The notes under the pieces were generated by a model. That model did no database searches. It was not told the origin of the DNA and saw only the letters and a program-made list of their open reading frames with translations. Of a stretch of DNA of 64,000 bases, positions 1 to 11,431 are shown in pieces (positions within the stretch are counted from its first letter, which is position 1; each line of letters opens with the position of its first letter). Source of the DNA: Sporocytophaga sp. (lineage in GTDB: Bacteria > Bacteroidota > Bacteroidia > Cytophagales > Cytophagaceae); assembly GCF_017745095.1 (NCBI RefSeq), contig NZ_JAGHZZ010000008.1, positions 113,830 to 177,829 of the forward strand. Reading direction: 5' to 3'. The position numbers and the translations under genes are program-made.

Positions 1-130
1 TATTTTTCCATTATTACTTCTCTTTTACATAGCAGGGAAAACTATTTTTTACTTGTCTCATCACTAAGTTGACGGCCATGTCCTTTAGGAGAAGGGTTAC
101 ATTTAAGTTAAGAATTAAACTTGCATTTTT

Positions 131-158
131 TTATTCTAAACTTTTAACTTTTTACTTC
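131..158 (-). repeat. Heptad repeat tract after metH stop
   Basis: Read on the minus strand, four 7-nt units of the form (G/A)AAGTNN follow the metH stop codon after a 2-nt gap: GAAGTAA, AAAGTTA, AAAGTTT, AGAATAA. It belongs to a set of five similar tracts in this window, all directly downstream of minus-strand genes. Function unknown. The rest of positions 1-160 shows no gene. Confidence 0.55.
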
Positions 159-160
159 AT

Positions 161-3100
161 TTAAATATCATAGTTCAGAACAGGACTAAGCCACTTCTCT
201 ATATCTTCTACTGACATATTCTTTCTCTTAGCATAATCAACCACTTGATCCTTTTCTATTTTACCCAAACCAAAATATTTAGAATCAGGGTGAGAGAAAT
301 ACATACCACTTACAGATGATGCGGGGTACATTGCAAAGCTTTCCGTTAATGCAATTCCTGTCCTACAGTTAGGATCAAGAAGCTTGAATAAGATACTCTT
401 CTCTGTATGATCCGGACATGCAGGATACCCTGGAGCAGGTCTGATTCCAATATACTCTTCTTTTATTAAAGCCTCATTATCGAATGACTCATCACTTGCA
501 TATCCCCAATACTCTTTCCTTACCTTCTCATGCATGCATTCTGCAAAGGCTTCAGCAAGTCTGTCTGCTATTGCTTTTATAAGTATTGAATTATAATCGT
601 CGTGGTCTTTATCAAACTTCTCGATTAAAGCTTCAATTCCTATGCCTGCCGTCACCGCAAAACCACCTATATAATCGTTAATTCCTGATTCTTTAGGAGC
701 GATGTAATCGCTGAGTGCCAGATTAGGTATACCTTTTCCTTTCAAGCCTTGTTGTCTTAAAGTATGGAAAGTTGTAAGGACTTTACTTCTGTCCTCTCTA
801 AAGACTTCATGCTTATGATTGCCGTGATCTATTATTTCTTTATTAAATTCATGCAAAACGATATCATCATCTCCACCTCTTGTAGCAGGGTAGAAACCTA
901 TAACTGCTTTCGCCTGAAGTAACTTTTTCTCAATTACCTCTTTCAAAAGTGCTCTTGCATCATCATAAAGTTTTTTTGCCTCTGTTCCGATAATAGGATC
1001 TTCAAGAATCTTAGGAAACTTTCCTTTAAGCTGCCATGTCTGGAAGAAAGGAGTCCAGTCGATGTACTTACTAATCTCTGACAAAGAATAGTCATCAAAG
1101 AATTTAGTACCAAGGAAAGCTGGCTTAGTAACTTTCGTAGTTGACCAGTCGATAGGTGTTTTATTTGCTCTTGCCTGCTCAATGCTGATGTAATTTTTAT
1201 CTTTTTGCCTTTTAGAATGTTCTTCGCGGGCTTTAGAATATTCCGATTTAAGATTTTGAATAAAGTTATCTTTGTTTTCACGGCTCATAAGGCTTCCTGC
1301 AACCGGAACACTTCTTGAAGCATCCAGTACATGAACAACAGAACCGCTGTAGTGCGGATCAATCTTCACTGCTGTATGGATCCTTGATGTTGTAGCACCT
1401 CCGATCAACAAAGGAACTTTTAAACCAGCTTTTTCCATTTCTCTTGCAACTGTTACCATTTCATCAAGAGAAGGTGTTATCAGACCGCTTAGCCCAATGA
1501 TATCAACGTTATTTTCTTGAGCTGCTTTGATAATTTTATCTGTAGGCACCATTACTCCAAGATCGATGATCTCGTAGTTATTACATCCCAAAACTACACC
1601 TACGATATTTTTACCGATATCGTGAACATCCCCCTTTACTGTAGCCATAAGGATCTTACCAGCACTTTGTCCTTCTCCTCCTCCTTTTTTCTTTTCTTCT
1701 TCAATAAATGGAAGCAGATATGCTACCGCCTTTTTCATTACTCTAGCACTCTTCACTACCTGAGGCAGGAACATTTTTCCTTCACCGAAAAGATCACCTA
1801 CAATGTTCATTCCATCCATTAAAGGTCCTTCAATCACCTCCAATGGCTTATCAAACATATGTCTTGCTTCTTCTACGTCCTGGTCTATATAATCAACAAT
1901 ACCTTTTACCAAAGCATGAGCCAATCTTTCCCTTACAGGAAGCTTACGCCAGGTCTCGTCCTTAACTGTTTCCTTACCTTTATTTTTAACTTTTTCGGCC
2001 ATCTCGAGCATTCGCTCAGTGGCGTCCGGACGTCTGTTCAACAATACATCTTCGACGTGTTCCAGCAGGTCCTTAGGAATATTTTCATAAACCTCAATCA
2101 TACCCGCATTGACAATCCCCATATCCAAACCAGCTTTGATAGCGTGATACAGGAATGCTGAGTGCATGGCTTCTCTAACTACATCATTCCCTCTGAAAGA
2201 AAAAGATATGTTACTAACACCACCGCTTACCTTTACACCCGGGAGATTTTCTTTGATCCATTTTGTGGCATTGATAAAATCCACTGCATAGTTATTGTGT
2301 TCTTCAATACCTGTAGCAACTGTAAGTATATTCGGGTCAAAAATTATATCTTCTGCCGGGAATTTTACTTCCTTGGTAAGAATATCATAAGCTCTTTTAC
2401 AGATTTCAATTCTTCTTTGGTAAGAATCCGCTTGTCCTTGCTCGTCAAAAGCCATAACAACCACTGCAGCTCCATACTTTCTGACTTTTCTAGCATGCTC
2501 CTTAAACTTCTCTTCACCTTCTTTTAAGCTTATAGAGTTTACAATGGCTTTACCTTGTACACATTTAAGACCAGCTTCAATCACGGACCATTTGGATGAG
2601 TCCACCATGATTGGAAGTTTTGCAATATCAGGTTCGGAAGCAATAAGATTAAGGAAAGTAGTCATTGCCTGCTCTGAGTCAAGCATCCCCTCATCCATAT
2701 TCACGTCAATAACCTGAGCTCCTCCTTCTACCTGGTTTCTGGCTACAGCAAGCGCTTCCTCGTAATTACCTTCTTTGATAAGACGGGCAAACATCTTAGA
2801 ACCTGTTACATTGGTTCTTTCCCCAATATTTATAAAGTTAGCTCCTTTAAATACTTTCAAAGGCTCAAGGCCGCTGTATCTTGAAAGATGATCTGATTCA
2901 GGATTTGTTCTTGGTTTATATTTAGCAGCTAAATCAGCGATTGCTTTAATGTGTGCAGGAGTAGTTCCGCAACATCCTCCAATAATATTTAGGAGACCTT
3001 CGTCTAGAAATTCCTTGATGGTTGAAGCCATCTCCTCCGGACTTTCATCATATTGACCGAATTCATTAGGGAGACCAGCATTAGGGTGTGCACTAATTCC

Positions 3101-3892
3101 AGTAACAGACTCCTTCGCTAAATCTCTGATATGTTGCTTTAACTGTTTTGCTCCTAATGCACAGTTGAAACCAACTGTTAAAACAGGCAAGTGAGTTACT
3201 GAATATAAAAAGGCCTCTACTGTTTGTCCGGATAGAGTTCTTCCACTTGCGTCAGTAATTGTCCCGGAGATCATCACTGGAATCTTAGATCGTGTATCTT
3301 CCTTATATGATTCAATAGCAAATAAAGCAGCTTTACAGTTAAGTGTGTCGAAAACCGTTTCTACAAGAAACAGGTCCGCTCCTCCTTCTGCAAGTCCTTT
3401 TACTTGCTCGTAGTATGCTTTTACAAGATCATCAAAAGTTACAGCTCTGTAGCCTGGATTATTGACATCAGGAGATAGAGAAGCTGTTCTATTTGTCGGG
3501 CCTATAGAACCCGCTACAAATCTTGGTTTTGAAGGATCCTTCTGATTATATATATCTGTAGCTTCTTTAGCAATCTTTGCAGATTCATAGTTTAGTTCAT
3601 AAACAAGATCTTCCATATGATAATCTGCCATAGCAATCGAAGTACCACTAAAAGTATTGGTTTCGATGATATCTGCACCAGCTTCAAGATATTTCAAGTG
3701 GATCTCTTTAATGATATCGGGACGGGTAAGAGATAGCAAATCGTTATTGCCTTTTAAATCGCCCTTATGATCTTTAAATCTCTCTCCTCTGAAATCATCC
3801 TCTTCAAGTGTATACCCCTGAATCATGGTTCCCATAGCACCATCAAGCACAAGTATTTTTTTCTTTAATACTTCCTGAATGTCAACAGTCAT
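161..3892 (-). CDS. metH: Cobalamin-dependent methionine synthase MetH
   Basis: Transfers the methyl group of 5-methyltetrahydrofolate to homocysteine through cob(I)alamin, giving methionine in the cytosol. At 1243 aa it is full length and has all four modules. The homocysteine domain (about 1-330) carries the zinc cysteines C244 (GFNC) and C307/C308 (GGCCGTTP). The pterin-binding domain starts near 350 ([11 protein letters not shown]). The cobalamin domain (about 650-890) has the DVHDIG motif with cobalt ligand H757. The AdoMet reactivation domain (about 900-1243) has [12 protein letters not shown] at 1151-1162. ATG start. The gene stands alone behind a SAM-I riboswitch, so methionine/SAM feedback on expression is expected. 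Nothing looks broken. Confidence 0.98.
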   Translation of the reverse strand: MTVDIQEVLKKKILVLDGAMGTMIQGYTLEEDDFRGERFKDHKGDLKGNNDLLSLTRPDIIKEIHLKYLEAGADIIETNTFSGTSIAMADYHMEDLVYELNYESAKIAKEATDIYNQKDPSKPRFVAGSIGPTNRTASLSPDVNNPGYRAVTFDDLVKAYYEQVKGLAEGGADLFLVETVFDTLNCKAALFAIESYKEDTRSKIPVMISGTITDASGRTLSGQTVEAFLYSVTHLPVLTVGFNCALGAKQLKQHIRDLAKESVTGISAHPNAGLPNEFGQYDESPEEMASTIKEFLDEGLLNIIGGCCGTTPAHIKAIADLAAKYKPRTNPESDHLSRYSGLEPLKVFKGANFINIGERTNVTGSKMFARLIKEGNYEEALAVARNQVEGGAQVIDVNMDEGMLDSEQAMTTFLNLIASEPDIAKLPIMVDSSKWSVIEAGLKCVQGKAIVNSISLKEGEEKFKEHARKVRKYGAAVVVMAFDEQGQADSYQRRIEICKRAYDILTKEVKFPAEDIIFDPNILTVATGIEEHNNYAVDFINATKWIKENLPGVKVSGGVSNISFSFRGNDVVREAMHSAFLYHAIKAGLDMGIVNAGMIEVYENIPKDLLEHVEDVLLNRRPDATERMLEMAEKVKNKGKETVKDETWRKLPVRERLAHALVKGIVDYIDQDVEEARHMFDKPLEVIEGPLMDGMNIVGDLFGEGKMFLPQVVKSARVMKKAVAYLLPFIEEEKKKGGGEGQSAGKILMATVKGDVHDIGKNIVGVVLGCNNYEIIDLGVMVPTDKIIKAAQENNVDIIGLSGLITPSLDEMVTVAREMEKAGLKVPLLIGGATTSRIHTAVKIDPHYSGSVVHVLDASRSVPVAGSLMSRENKDNFIQNLKSEYSKAREEHSKRQKDKNYISIEQARANKTPIDWSTTKVTKPAFLGTKFFDDYSLSEISKYIDWTPFFQTWQLKGKFPKILEDPIIGTEAKKLYDDARALLKEVIEKKLLQAKAVIGFYPATRGGDDDIVLHEFNKEIIDHGNHKHEVFREDRSKVLTTFHTLRQQGLKGKGIPNLALSDYIAPKESGINDYIGGFAVTAGIGIEALIEKFDKDHDDYNSILIKAIADRLAEAFAECMHEKVRKEYWGYASDESFDNEALIKEEYIGIRPAPGYPACPDHTEKSILFKLLDPNCRTGIALTESFAMYPASSVSGMYFSHPDSKYFGLGKIEKDQVVDYAKRKNMSVEDIEKWLSPVLNYDI

Positions 3893-3967
3893 TTTTCAAT
3901 AACTTTTTTTTAGATGAATAAAATTATGAAGAGCTTAAACGGAGAGATTCCCGGGGAAGGAGTTCTA

Positions 3968-4077
3968 CCTTATCTTTCTCTGCTGAAAATAAAATTCTCA
4001 GAGTGGGAGTTAGCACCTTCTTTTAAAGGGTTGCTAAGACATCTAAGGGCCCAATCCCTCCGTCTTTCCGGATAAGT
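3968..4077 (-). ncRNA. SAM-I (S-box) riboswitch upstream of metH
   Basis: The minus strand shows the S-box core in order: P1 strand CTTATC (4071-4076), helix P2 AAGAC/GTCTT enclosing GGAGGGATTGG, the AGCAACC segment, P3 CCTT/AAGG, the conserved GGTGCTAA junction, a P4 hairpin, and GAAAGATAAG closing P1 (ending near 3968). This is the known SAM-I consensus, in the correct orientation and position for metH. The expression platform (3893-3967) has no clear hairpin plus U-tract. It does contain 3939-3949, which can pair with the P2 5' strand at 4053-4063 (11 bp with one G-U), giving a possible alternative fold. Confidence 0.95.
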
Positions 4078-4083
4078 TCAATG

Positions 4084-4091
4084 CAAATTAA
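4084..4091 (-). promoter_or_regulatory. Possible -7 element for metH leader
   Basis: TTAATTTG on the minus strand differs at one base from the Bacteroidetes -7 consensus TAnnTTTG and lies 7 nt before the aptamer. Transcription would then begin at the riboswitch 5' end. I found no well-spaced -33 TTTG. Confidence 0.35.
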
Positions 4092-4184
4092 TAATAAAGT
4101 TTCTTTTTAAAGAAATAATCTCCAAAATTCTTTGGGTTCAATGGTTGATGTAATAATTTTTTAACATTTTAAACATGTCTTTTC

Positions 4185-4215
4185 CTTAATTCCTCTATTT
4201 TTGAATTGAATTAAG
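4185..4215 (+). other. Leader hairpin before the Ppx gene
   Basis: In the 203-nt gap 4081-4283, CTTAATTC (4185-4192) and GAATTAAG (4208-4215) form an 8-bp stem with a 15-nt loop, 68 nt before the Ppx-like start. No U-run follows it, so it is not a clear terminator. I see no gene in this gap. Confidence 0.3.
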
Positions 4216-4283
4216 AAAAGCTTCGATTCGGATTAACTCCTGAAACTCAATGCTGTTCAATTTTACAATAAAACCCAATTAAT

Positions 4284-5219
4284 TTGAAATTTGCTGCAGT
4301 AGATATTGGCTCCAATGCTATCCGTTTTCAGATAACAAGCATCCTGAAACACAATGACATATTCAATTTTAAAAAACTTGAATATGTTCGTTTTCCCTTA
4401 AGGCTTGGTCAGGATGTATTTCAATTCAATAAGATCAGTCCGGAAAAAGAAGAAAAGTTCGTAAAGCTGATGAAAACTTTCAAAATGCTTTTGGAGCTTT
4501 ATGAAGTTGATGATTATATATTCTGTGCAACTTCAGCTATGCGTGAATCTACAAACGGAAGGGAAATTGCAGAACGAGTGAAGAATGACGTTGGTATTTC
4601 GATAGATATTATTGACGGAGATAAGGAAGCTGATCTAATAAATGCGGTTCTATTTAATGAACTTGACGAAAAAAGCTACATACATATTGATGTAGGTGGT
4701 GGTAGTACAGAGCTGAACATCTTTGTAAACAAAAAGAAAGTTGCCGCTCAATCTTTTAAAATCGGATCTGTAAGAAGACTAAACAAGCTAGATGCGCCAG
4801 AAGAGTGGAAAAGAATGGAGGATTGGGTTAAAGACAATATATCCAAGGCAAATATTCCAGTCTATGCTATTGGTACTGGGGGTAACATAGGAAAAATCTA
4901 TGAATTAGCTAATCTTTCAAGATCTAAAGAACTGAAGCCCAGCATTAAAATTGACAAGATTGAAGGAGTGCAGAAACAGGTAGCTGCAATGACTTACGAA
5001 GATAGAATTCATGTATTAAACCTGAATCCTGACCGTGCAGATGTTATTGTTCCTGCTTCGGATATCTATATTTCTGTGATGAAATATGCAGGAGCTAAAG
5101 AAATGGTAGTACCTGAATTAGGTTTGAAGGATGGACTGATACAAATGTTGTTTAGAAGGAATATGCACAATCTAGAAGAGCAAGTTACTATTATCAATAC
5201 AAATAAGTTCCCTAAATAA
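4284..5219 (+). CDS. Ppx/GppA-family phosphatase
   Basis: Exopolyphosphatase / guanosine pentaphosphatase family enzyme, expected to remove terminal phosphate from polyphosphate or pppGpp in the cytosol. The actin-like ATPase fold is visible: AVDIGSNAIRF at the N terminus, ATSAMRESTNG near 90, the phosphate loop DVGGGSTEL near 135-145, and AIGTGGN near 200. At 311 aa it has only the two-lobed catalytic core and lacks the C-terminal HD/helical domain of long E. coli Ppx. The start codon is TTG with a stop just upstream in frame. It lies convergent with the glycosyltransferase. A ppk1 gene 1.4 kb away makes a polyphosphate role attractive, but ppGpp metabolism is equally possible. Confidence 0.9.
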   Translation: MKFAAVDIGSNAIRFQITSILKHNDIFNFKKLEYVRFPLRLGQDVFQFNKISPEKEEKFVKLMKTFKMLLELYEVDDYIFCATSAMRESTNGREIAERVKNDVGISIDIIDGDKEADLINAVLFNELDEKSYIHIDVGGGSTELNIFVNKKKVAAQSFKIGSVRRLNKLDAPEEWKRMEDWVKDNISKANIPVYAIGTGGNIGKIYELANLSRSKELKPSIKIDKIEGVQKQVAAMTYEDRIHVLNLNPDRADVIVPASDIYISVMKYAGAKEMVVPELGLKDGLIQMLFRRNMHNLEEQVTIINTNKFPK

Positions 5220-5236
5220 TCCGGGAACTTATTTTT
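5202..5236 (+). terminator. Bidirectional intrinsic terminator
   Basis: The 11-bp inverted repeat AATAAGTTCCC (5202-5212) / GGGAACTTATT (5223-5233) is followed by a T-run on the plus strand. It overlaps the end of the Ppx-like gene and the stop of the convergent glycosyltransferase. Confidence 0.85.
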
Positions 5237-5987
5237 CTTCTCTTAACTTTTTCAGTTTATTATATTTTTGAAAAGTCACTTTGCCTGTCTCTTTGGCAAT
5301 GACATATCCATAATATCCGTCAAGTATACCCAGCTTAAGTATGTAAGAATGAAAAAACCTGTAAAAAGGGCTTATGTATAACTTAATAAATCCAGGCTTC
5401 TTTCCATCTTTAAAAAGTCTTTCAGCTGCCAGAGTACTGTACTTATCATTTTTCTGATCATACTGATCAAGTGAATAAATAGTATAGTGAAGAATAGCCC
5501 CTTTAAGTTTTTTAATTGTTGCTTCCTTTTCAAGACAGAGCTTTTCGTGCACGGGGCTACTATCCCAGTAGATTTTATCTTTTCGAAAAATCCTAATATG
5601 CGATTCAGGATTCCAGTGCCCAAACTTTAGCCATTTGCCACAGAAATTGGACTTTCGGGGTACTTCGTAGCAATCGTATTGGGGATTATTAAATTCGTTT
5701 TTGATTTCTGCTATCAGATCTCCGGACAATTCCTCATCTGCATCCAGAGAAAGTATATAATCATACCTCGCATAGCTATTGCCAAGGTTCTTTGTTGGAC
5801 CATATCCTTCCCACTTTCTTCTCAGAAAATTGACATTATATTTTCTGCAAATTTCTTCAGTACTGTCTCTGCTGAAAGAATCCACCACTACAATATCGTC
5901 CGTAAGACGAGCAAGGGATTGTAAACATCTTTCAATGTTTCTTTCCTCATTGTAAGTTATGACAACAGCAGATACAGGGACTTTCAT
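5229..5987 (-). CDS. Family 2 glycosyltransferase (WaaE/KdtX-like)
   Basis: Predicted inverting GT-A glycosyltransferase that uses a nucleotide sugar, probably at the inner face of the cytoplasmic membrane in LPS core or exopolysaccharide assembly. The N terminus has the GT2 signature VSAVVITYNEERNIERCL. The metal-binding acidic motif is in LSLDADEEL near residue 85, and ESHIRIFRKD matches WaaE/KdtX-type enzymes. The 252-aa length is normal. It starts 3 nt after the small membrane protein gene, so the two form an operon. Acceptor and donor cannot be read from sequence. Confidence 0.88.
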   Translation of the reverse strand: MKVPVSAVVITYNEERNIERCLQSLARLTDDIVVVDSFSRDSTEEICRKYNVNFLRRKWEGYGPTKNLGNSYARYDYILSLDADEELSGDLIAEIKNEFNNPQYDCYEVPRKSNFCGKWLKFGHWNPESHIRIFRKDKIYWDSSPVHEKLCLEKEATIKKLKGAILHYTIYSLDQYDQKNDKYSTLAAERLFKDGKKPGFIKLYISPFYRFFHSYILKLGILDGYYGYVIAKETGKVTFQKYNKLKKLREEK

Positions 5988-5990
5988 ATG

Positions 5991-6605
5991 TTAATGAACG
6001 ATACTGAATGCATAAACTGTAAATGTACTTCCTATTAATCCCAGCCCTATAAGCAGCATAAAAAAAGCTTTTTTGCTTTTTTCAGTTGAAGTGATAAGGC
6101 TTATAGCCCCCATCACCAGAGCAATCTGAAGAAACAGTGTAGCTAGATCAAAATAATCTCCTGCCCTTCCGAGAACCTGCAGATGTTCTTCCCATTCTTT
6201 TACTCCAATTACCTGGCCTAGTTTCCCATCAAGTTCCTGTACCCAATTCTCTTTACCTACTGCATTTGACCCAAGTAAAATTTCTTTCTTCTCTTTAGAA
6301 TATCTCTCCGCCTCTTTGCCTAATTCTTCAACAACACCTTCAATGGCCGCTCTTTTATCCTCAACAATCACTCCTGACTTAAGCAATGACTTTAGCAACT
6401 CGCCTTGCCCTTCAGCCAATGATTCTTTAATGCTCTTGGACTGATACCACATATAAGCAGAGCTTTTCTCATTGGTCTCAATAATTTCATCATCTCCGTA
6501 TTTTCCTCCTCCCAGATCTGCGATAGCAAGTACTGCAGCAAACACAGCAAGTAACAAGCCACAGTATGTCTCAAGCCTGTTGCTCTTTTTTTCAGGTTCT
6601 TCCAT
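5991..6605 (-). CDS. DUF4337-like membrane protein
   Basis: A 204-aa protein of unknown function resembling DUF4337. A hydrophobic helix lies at about 13-32, followed by a soluble, Glu/Lys-rich, probably coiled middle (about 45-140) and two C-terminal membrane helices (about 150-200). Such proteins are inner-membrane proteins without assigned activity. It is the first gene of a two-gene unit with the downstream glycosyltransferase (3-nt gap), so a cell-envelope role is possible. The family call is from pattern only. Confidence 0.7.
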   Translation of the reverse strand: MEEPEKKSNRLETYCGLLLAVFAAVLAIADLGGGKYGDDEIIETNEKSSAYMWYQSKSIKESLAEGQGELLKSLLKSGVIVEDKRAAIEGVVEELGKEAERYSKEKKEILLGSNAVGKENWVQELDGKLGQVIGVKEWEEHLQVLGRAGDYFDLATLFLQIALVMGAISLITSTEKSKKAFFMLLIGLGLIGSTFTVYAFSIVH

Positions 6606-6635
6606 TAAAATTTTATTATCAAAATATTGCGGACA

Positions 6636-6667
6636 AAAATAACTGAAGCTCTTCTTAGAAGAGCTTC
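6636..6667 (-). terminator. Intrinsic terminator of ppk1
   Basis: The 10-bp inverted repeat GAAGCTCTTC / GAAGAGCTTC (6645-6654, 6658-6667) has its 3-nt loop on the ppk1 stop codon and is followed on the minus strand by AGTTATTTTT. Confidence 0.85.
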
Positions 6668-8757
6668 GCTTTTAAAACTATTTCTTTAGTAACATTATAA
6701 AACTCTTCATGCACGTTAAACGGCTCTTCACCTTCAGTGGCCTGATTGACATAAGTACCGTCATTCAACAACACATAGCTATTCACATTATCTCTAAGTG
6801 AATAATCTAAAATGCTGATTGTTTGTTGCTTCAATAATGGATCTGCAATCAGAAACAGAGATTCTATTCTTCTTTCAAAACTTCTCACCATCATATCAGC
6901 ACTACCGCCATAGACCTTTGAATCACCTGCATTATGGAAATAGTATATTCTGGAATGCTCAAGAAAGTTCCCTACAATAGACTTAACAAAAATATTTTCA
7001 CTAACACCTTCAACTCCTGGTTTGAGGCAACACATTCCTCTTACAATCAATTTTATTGAAACTCCGGCCTGAGAAGCAAGATATAGAGCATCTATCGTTT
7101 CATTATCCTGAAGAGAATTAATTTTTATCACAATTCCGCTTGGCAATCCGTTCTTAGCGTTTTCGGCCTCCTGATTAATAAGCTCTATGAGCTTTTTACG
7201 CATATTTCCAGGAGCAGTGATTAAATACTTATATTCCGAATGTACAGAATGTCCAGTTATAACATTAAAAAATTCATTGATATCATGAGCATAAACCTCA
7301 TTGGTAGTGAGCAATCCAAGATCTGTATAAAACTTAGCTGTTTCTTCATTGTAATTACCACTTGACATATGGACATATCTCGTCACCTTCTCATTGTCCT
7401 CTTTACGGACGATCATCATCAGCTTGGTGTGCGTCTTATAATTGCTCACTCCATATATCACAAAACAACCAGCCTTTTGCAGTCTCTGAGCTTCCTTAAT
7501 GTTATTTTCTTCATCAAATCTAGCTTTGACTTCAAAGAGAACCGAAACGTGTTTACCGTTTTCAGCTGCTTTTAATAAAGCATTTGTTATTCTGGACTCT
7601 TTAGCCAATCTGTAAATGGTGATTTTGATAGAAAGGACATCCGGATCTTCGGCAGCTCTTTCTATAAGATCAATAACGGGCCTGACATTATTATAAGGAT
7701 GATGTAGCAATACATCATGAAACTTGAGGTATTCAAAAAGATCTTCATCCACCTCTTTGCCAAAGCTTATCGGTTTTACAGGAGCTGGAAGAGTTGGAAG
7801 TTTGTCTTTAAATCTCTTATGATTGATTATTTGCCAAAGACTGGTATAATCAATTAGGTTGTCATTTACAAAAATATTGGACTCGTCAATTTCCCAACGC
7901 TCTGTTAAGAGCTTCATCATCCATTGAGAGTATTTTGGCTCTACTTCTACCCTTACAACCCTTGCTGTTCTTCTTGTTTTGAGCTTTCTCTTTATTTCAT
8001 CAATAAATTGAGCTTCCATATCATCACTTTCTTCAAGTGAAAAATCTCCGTTTCGCGTTATACGGAACAGATTTACTGATAATATATCGACGTTTCTGAA
8101 CAGCTTATGGATTTGCCAGCGAATTATTTCCTCGATAGGAATAAAGATAATTTTTTCGTCCCTTTCTATTTCAAAAAATCGAGGCAAGTTTTGAGGTATT
8201 TGAACAAAGGATAACTTTCTCTGGTCAGAGGCACTTTCCTTATTTCTGGTAATTACACCAAAAATGAGGATTTTATTCATAAGAATAGGAAAAGAATGGT
8301 AATTGTCATATACCATTGGGGTAAGCATCGGAAAGACAAGTTTCTTGAAATAAGAAATCACCTTTTCCTTTTCTTCCTCAAAAAGATCCTCGATTCCTGC
8401 AATTACAAATCCATTTTCTGAAAATAATGGCTTAAGTTCTTTACCATAATAAGTTACCTGATCTTTGCAAAAGCTCTGAACTTCACTGAGTAAAGTTTTT
8501 CTAAACGGAATTTCTCGCAGGCCTGAATAATCAACTCTTTCCTTACCGTAATCTATATAATTATAAAGACTTCCAACCCTGATCATAAAAAATTCATCAA
8601 GGTTGGAAGAGGTTATTGCCAGAAATTTAAGTCTCTCAAAAATTGTACGATTGGATTTCTTAGCCTGGTCTAAAACTCTGTAGTTGAATTTCATCCAGCT
8701 CAGATCTCTGCTGATGTACTTACTATTGGTAATTACCGGGGTCTGTTGCAGTAACAT
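6655..8757 (-). CDS. ppk1: Polyphosphate kinase 1
   Basis: Polymerises the gamma-phosphate of ATP into inorganic polyphosphate, reversibly, at the inner membrane or in the cytosol. The protein has the PPK1 layout: N-terminal domain starting with SRDLSWMKFN, head domain, and two phospholipase-D-like catalytic domains. HPYNNVRPVIDLIERAA, the HTKLMMI segment with the phosphorylated histidine, and SADMMVRSFERRIESL are diagnostic. I chose ATG 8755-8757 (700 aa, normal family length). An in-frame TTG at 8845-8847 would add 30 basic residues and cannot be excluded. The gene is monocistronic with its own terminator. A Ppx-like gene lies nearby on the opposite strand. Confidence 0.95.
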   Translation of the reverse strand: MLLQQTPVITNSKYISRDLSWMKFNYRVLDQAKKSNRTIFERLKFLAITSSNLDEFFMIRVGSLYNYIDYGKERVDYSGLREIPFRKTLLSEVQSFCKDQVTYYGKELKPLFSENGFVIAGIEDLFEEEKEKVISYFKKLVFPMLTPMVYDNYHSFPILMNKILIFGVITRNKESASDQRKLSFVQIPQNLPRFFEIERDEKIIFIPIEEIIRWQIHKLFRNVDILSVNLFRITRNGDFSLEESDDMEAQFIDEIKRKLKTRRTARVVRVEVEPKYSQWMMKLLTERWEIDESNIFVNDNLIDYTSLWQIINHKRFKDKLPTLPAPVKPISFGKEVDEDLFEYLKFHDVLLHHPYNNVRPVIDLIERAAEDPDVLSIKITIYRLAKESRITNALLKAAENGKHVSVLFEVKARFDEENNIKEAQRLQKAGCFVIYGVSNYKTHTKLMMIVRKEDNEKVTRYVHMSSGNYNEETAKFYTDLGLLTTNEVYAHDINEFFNVITGHSVHSEYKYLITAPGNMRKKLIELINQEAENAKNGLPSGIVIKINSLQDNETIDALYLASQAGVSIKLIVRGMCCLKPGVEGVSENIFVKSIVGNFLEHSRIYYFHNAGDSKVYGGSADMMVRSFERRIESLFLIADPLLKQQTISILDYSLRDNVNSYVLLNDGTYVNQATEGEEPFNVHEEFYNVTKEIVLKAKLF

Positions 8758-8953
8758 TGAAATATGTCTTCTATACCTGTTAAGTTTATTTTTTATCGTC
8801 TCAACAGATTTGAACCCTCCCAGGAGCTTTCTTATTTTCACTTTCAATGATTAGAGGTATGCATAATAATATGCAATTTATAAACCTTCCTCGATATAAA
8901 AATAATATATCTCCGGAAAAAGTTTAAAATTACCTGAATACCACCGGTATATT

Positions 8954-10936
<1,983 letters not shown>

Positions 10937-11056
10937 TTACAATTTTTAATTAGATTATTCGCCTTTATAAGGGAGGAATGGATAAATATTTATCAACAGG
11001 CGAAAATATCCTCGTTATTAGTTTTTCAGACTAACAATCAACTATTTATCAAAGCA

Positions 11057-11419
11057 TTAATAAGTTCCTACAGATAGCATCACCAGGGTGCACCCCATTA
11101 CAGGTTCTATATTATTTTTTTGTGCCAGCTCTATCAGTTCATCATTCTCTGTACCTGGATTAAATATTATCCTTTTTGGCTTCAGATTTATAATATAATC
11201 ATAAAGATTGGTCTGATTCTGTGGACCTACATAAAGAGTGACAGTATCTATACCATCAATATTTGGCTTGTCATTCATAATAGTTTTTCCTGCAACTTCG
11301 CCTTTTTTAATTCCTACAGGAAATATTTCATGACCGAACCTCACCAGCATATGAGCCGCTTTGTATGCAAATCTTGAAGAATCGGGAGTAGCACCCAAAA
11401 TGACAGTTCTTTTATTCAT
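11057..11419 (-). CDS. CoA-binding domain protein
   Basis: A small Rossmann-fold protein of the CoA-binding family (YccU-like) of unknown cellular role. It shows the N-terminal nucleotide-binding turn VILGATPDSSRFAYKAA, the hydrophobic strand HEIFPVGI and the late segment IIFNPGTEN. The chosen ATG gives 120 aa. A TTG three codons upstream (11426-11428) is the alternative. It follows the FAD dehydrogenase by 12 nt (3 nt from the TTG), so the two genes are co-transcribed. No catalytic residues can be assigned. Confidence 0.85.
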   Translation of the reverse strand: MNKRTVILGATPDSSRFAYKAAHMLVRFGHEIFPVGIKKGEVAGKTIMNDKPNIDGIDTVTLYVGPQNQTNLYDYIINLKPKRIIFNPGTENDELIELAQKNNIEPVMGCTLVMLSVGTY

Positions 11420-11431
11420 AATATTCAAAAA

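Noticed and set aside
1517-2527. Plus-strand open frames inside metH
   Set aside because: They are antisense shadows of a well-supported 1243-aa enzyme and have low-complexity, family-less translations.
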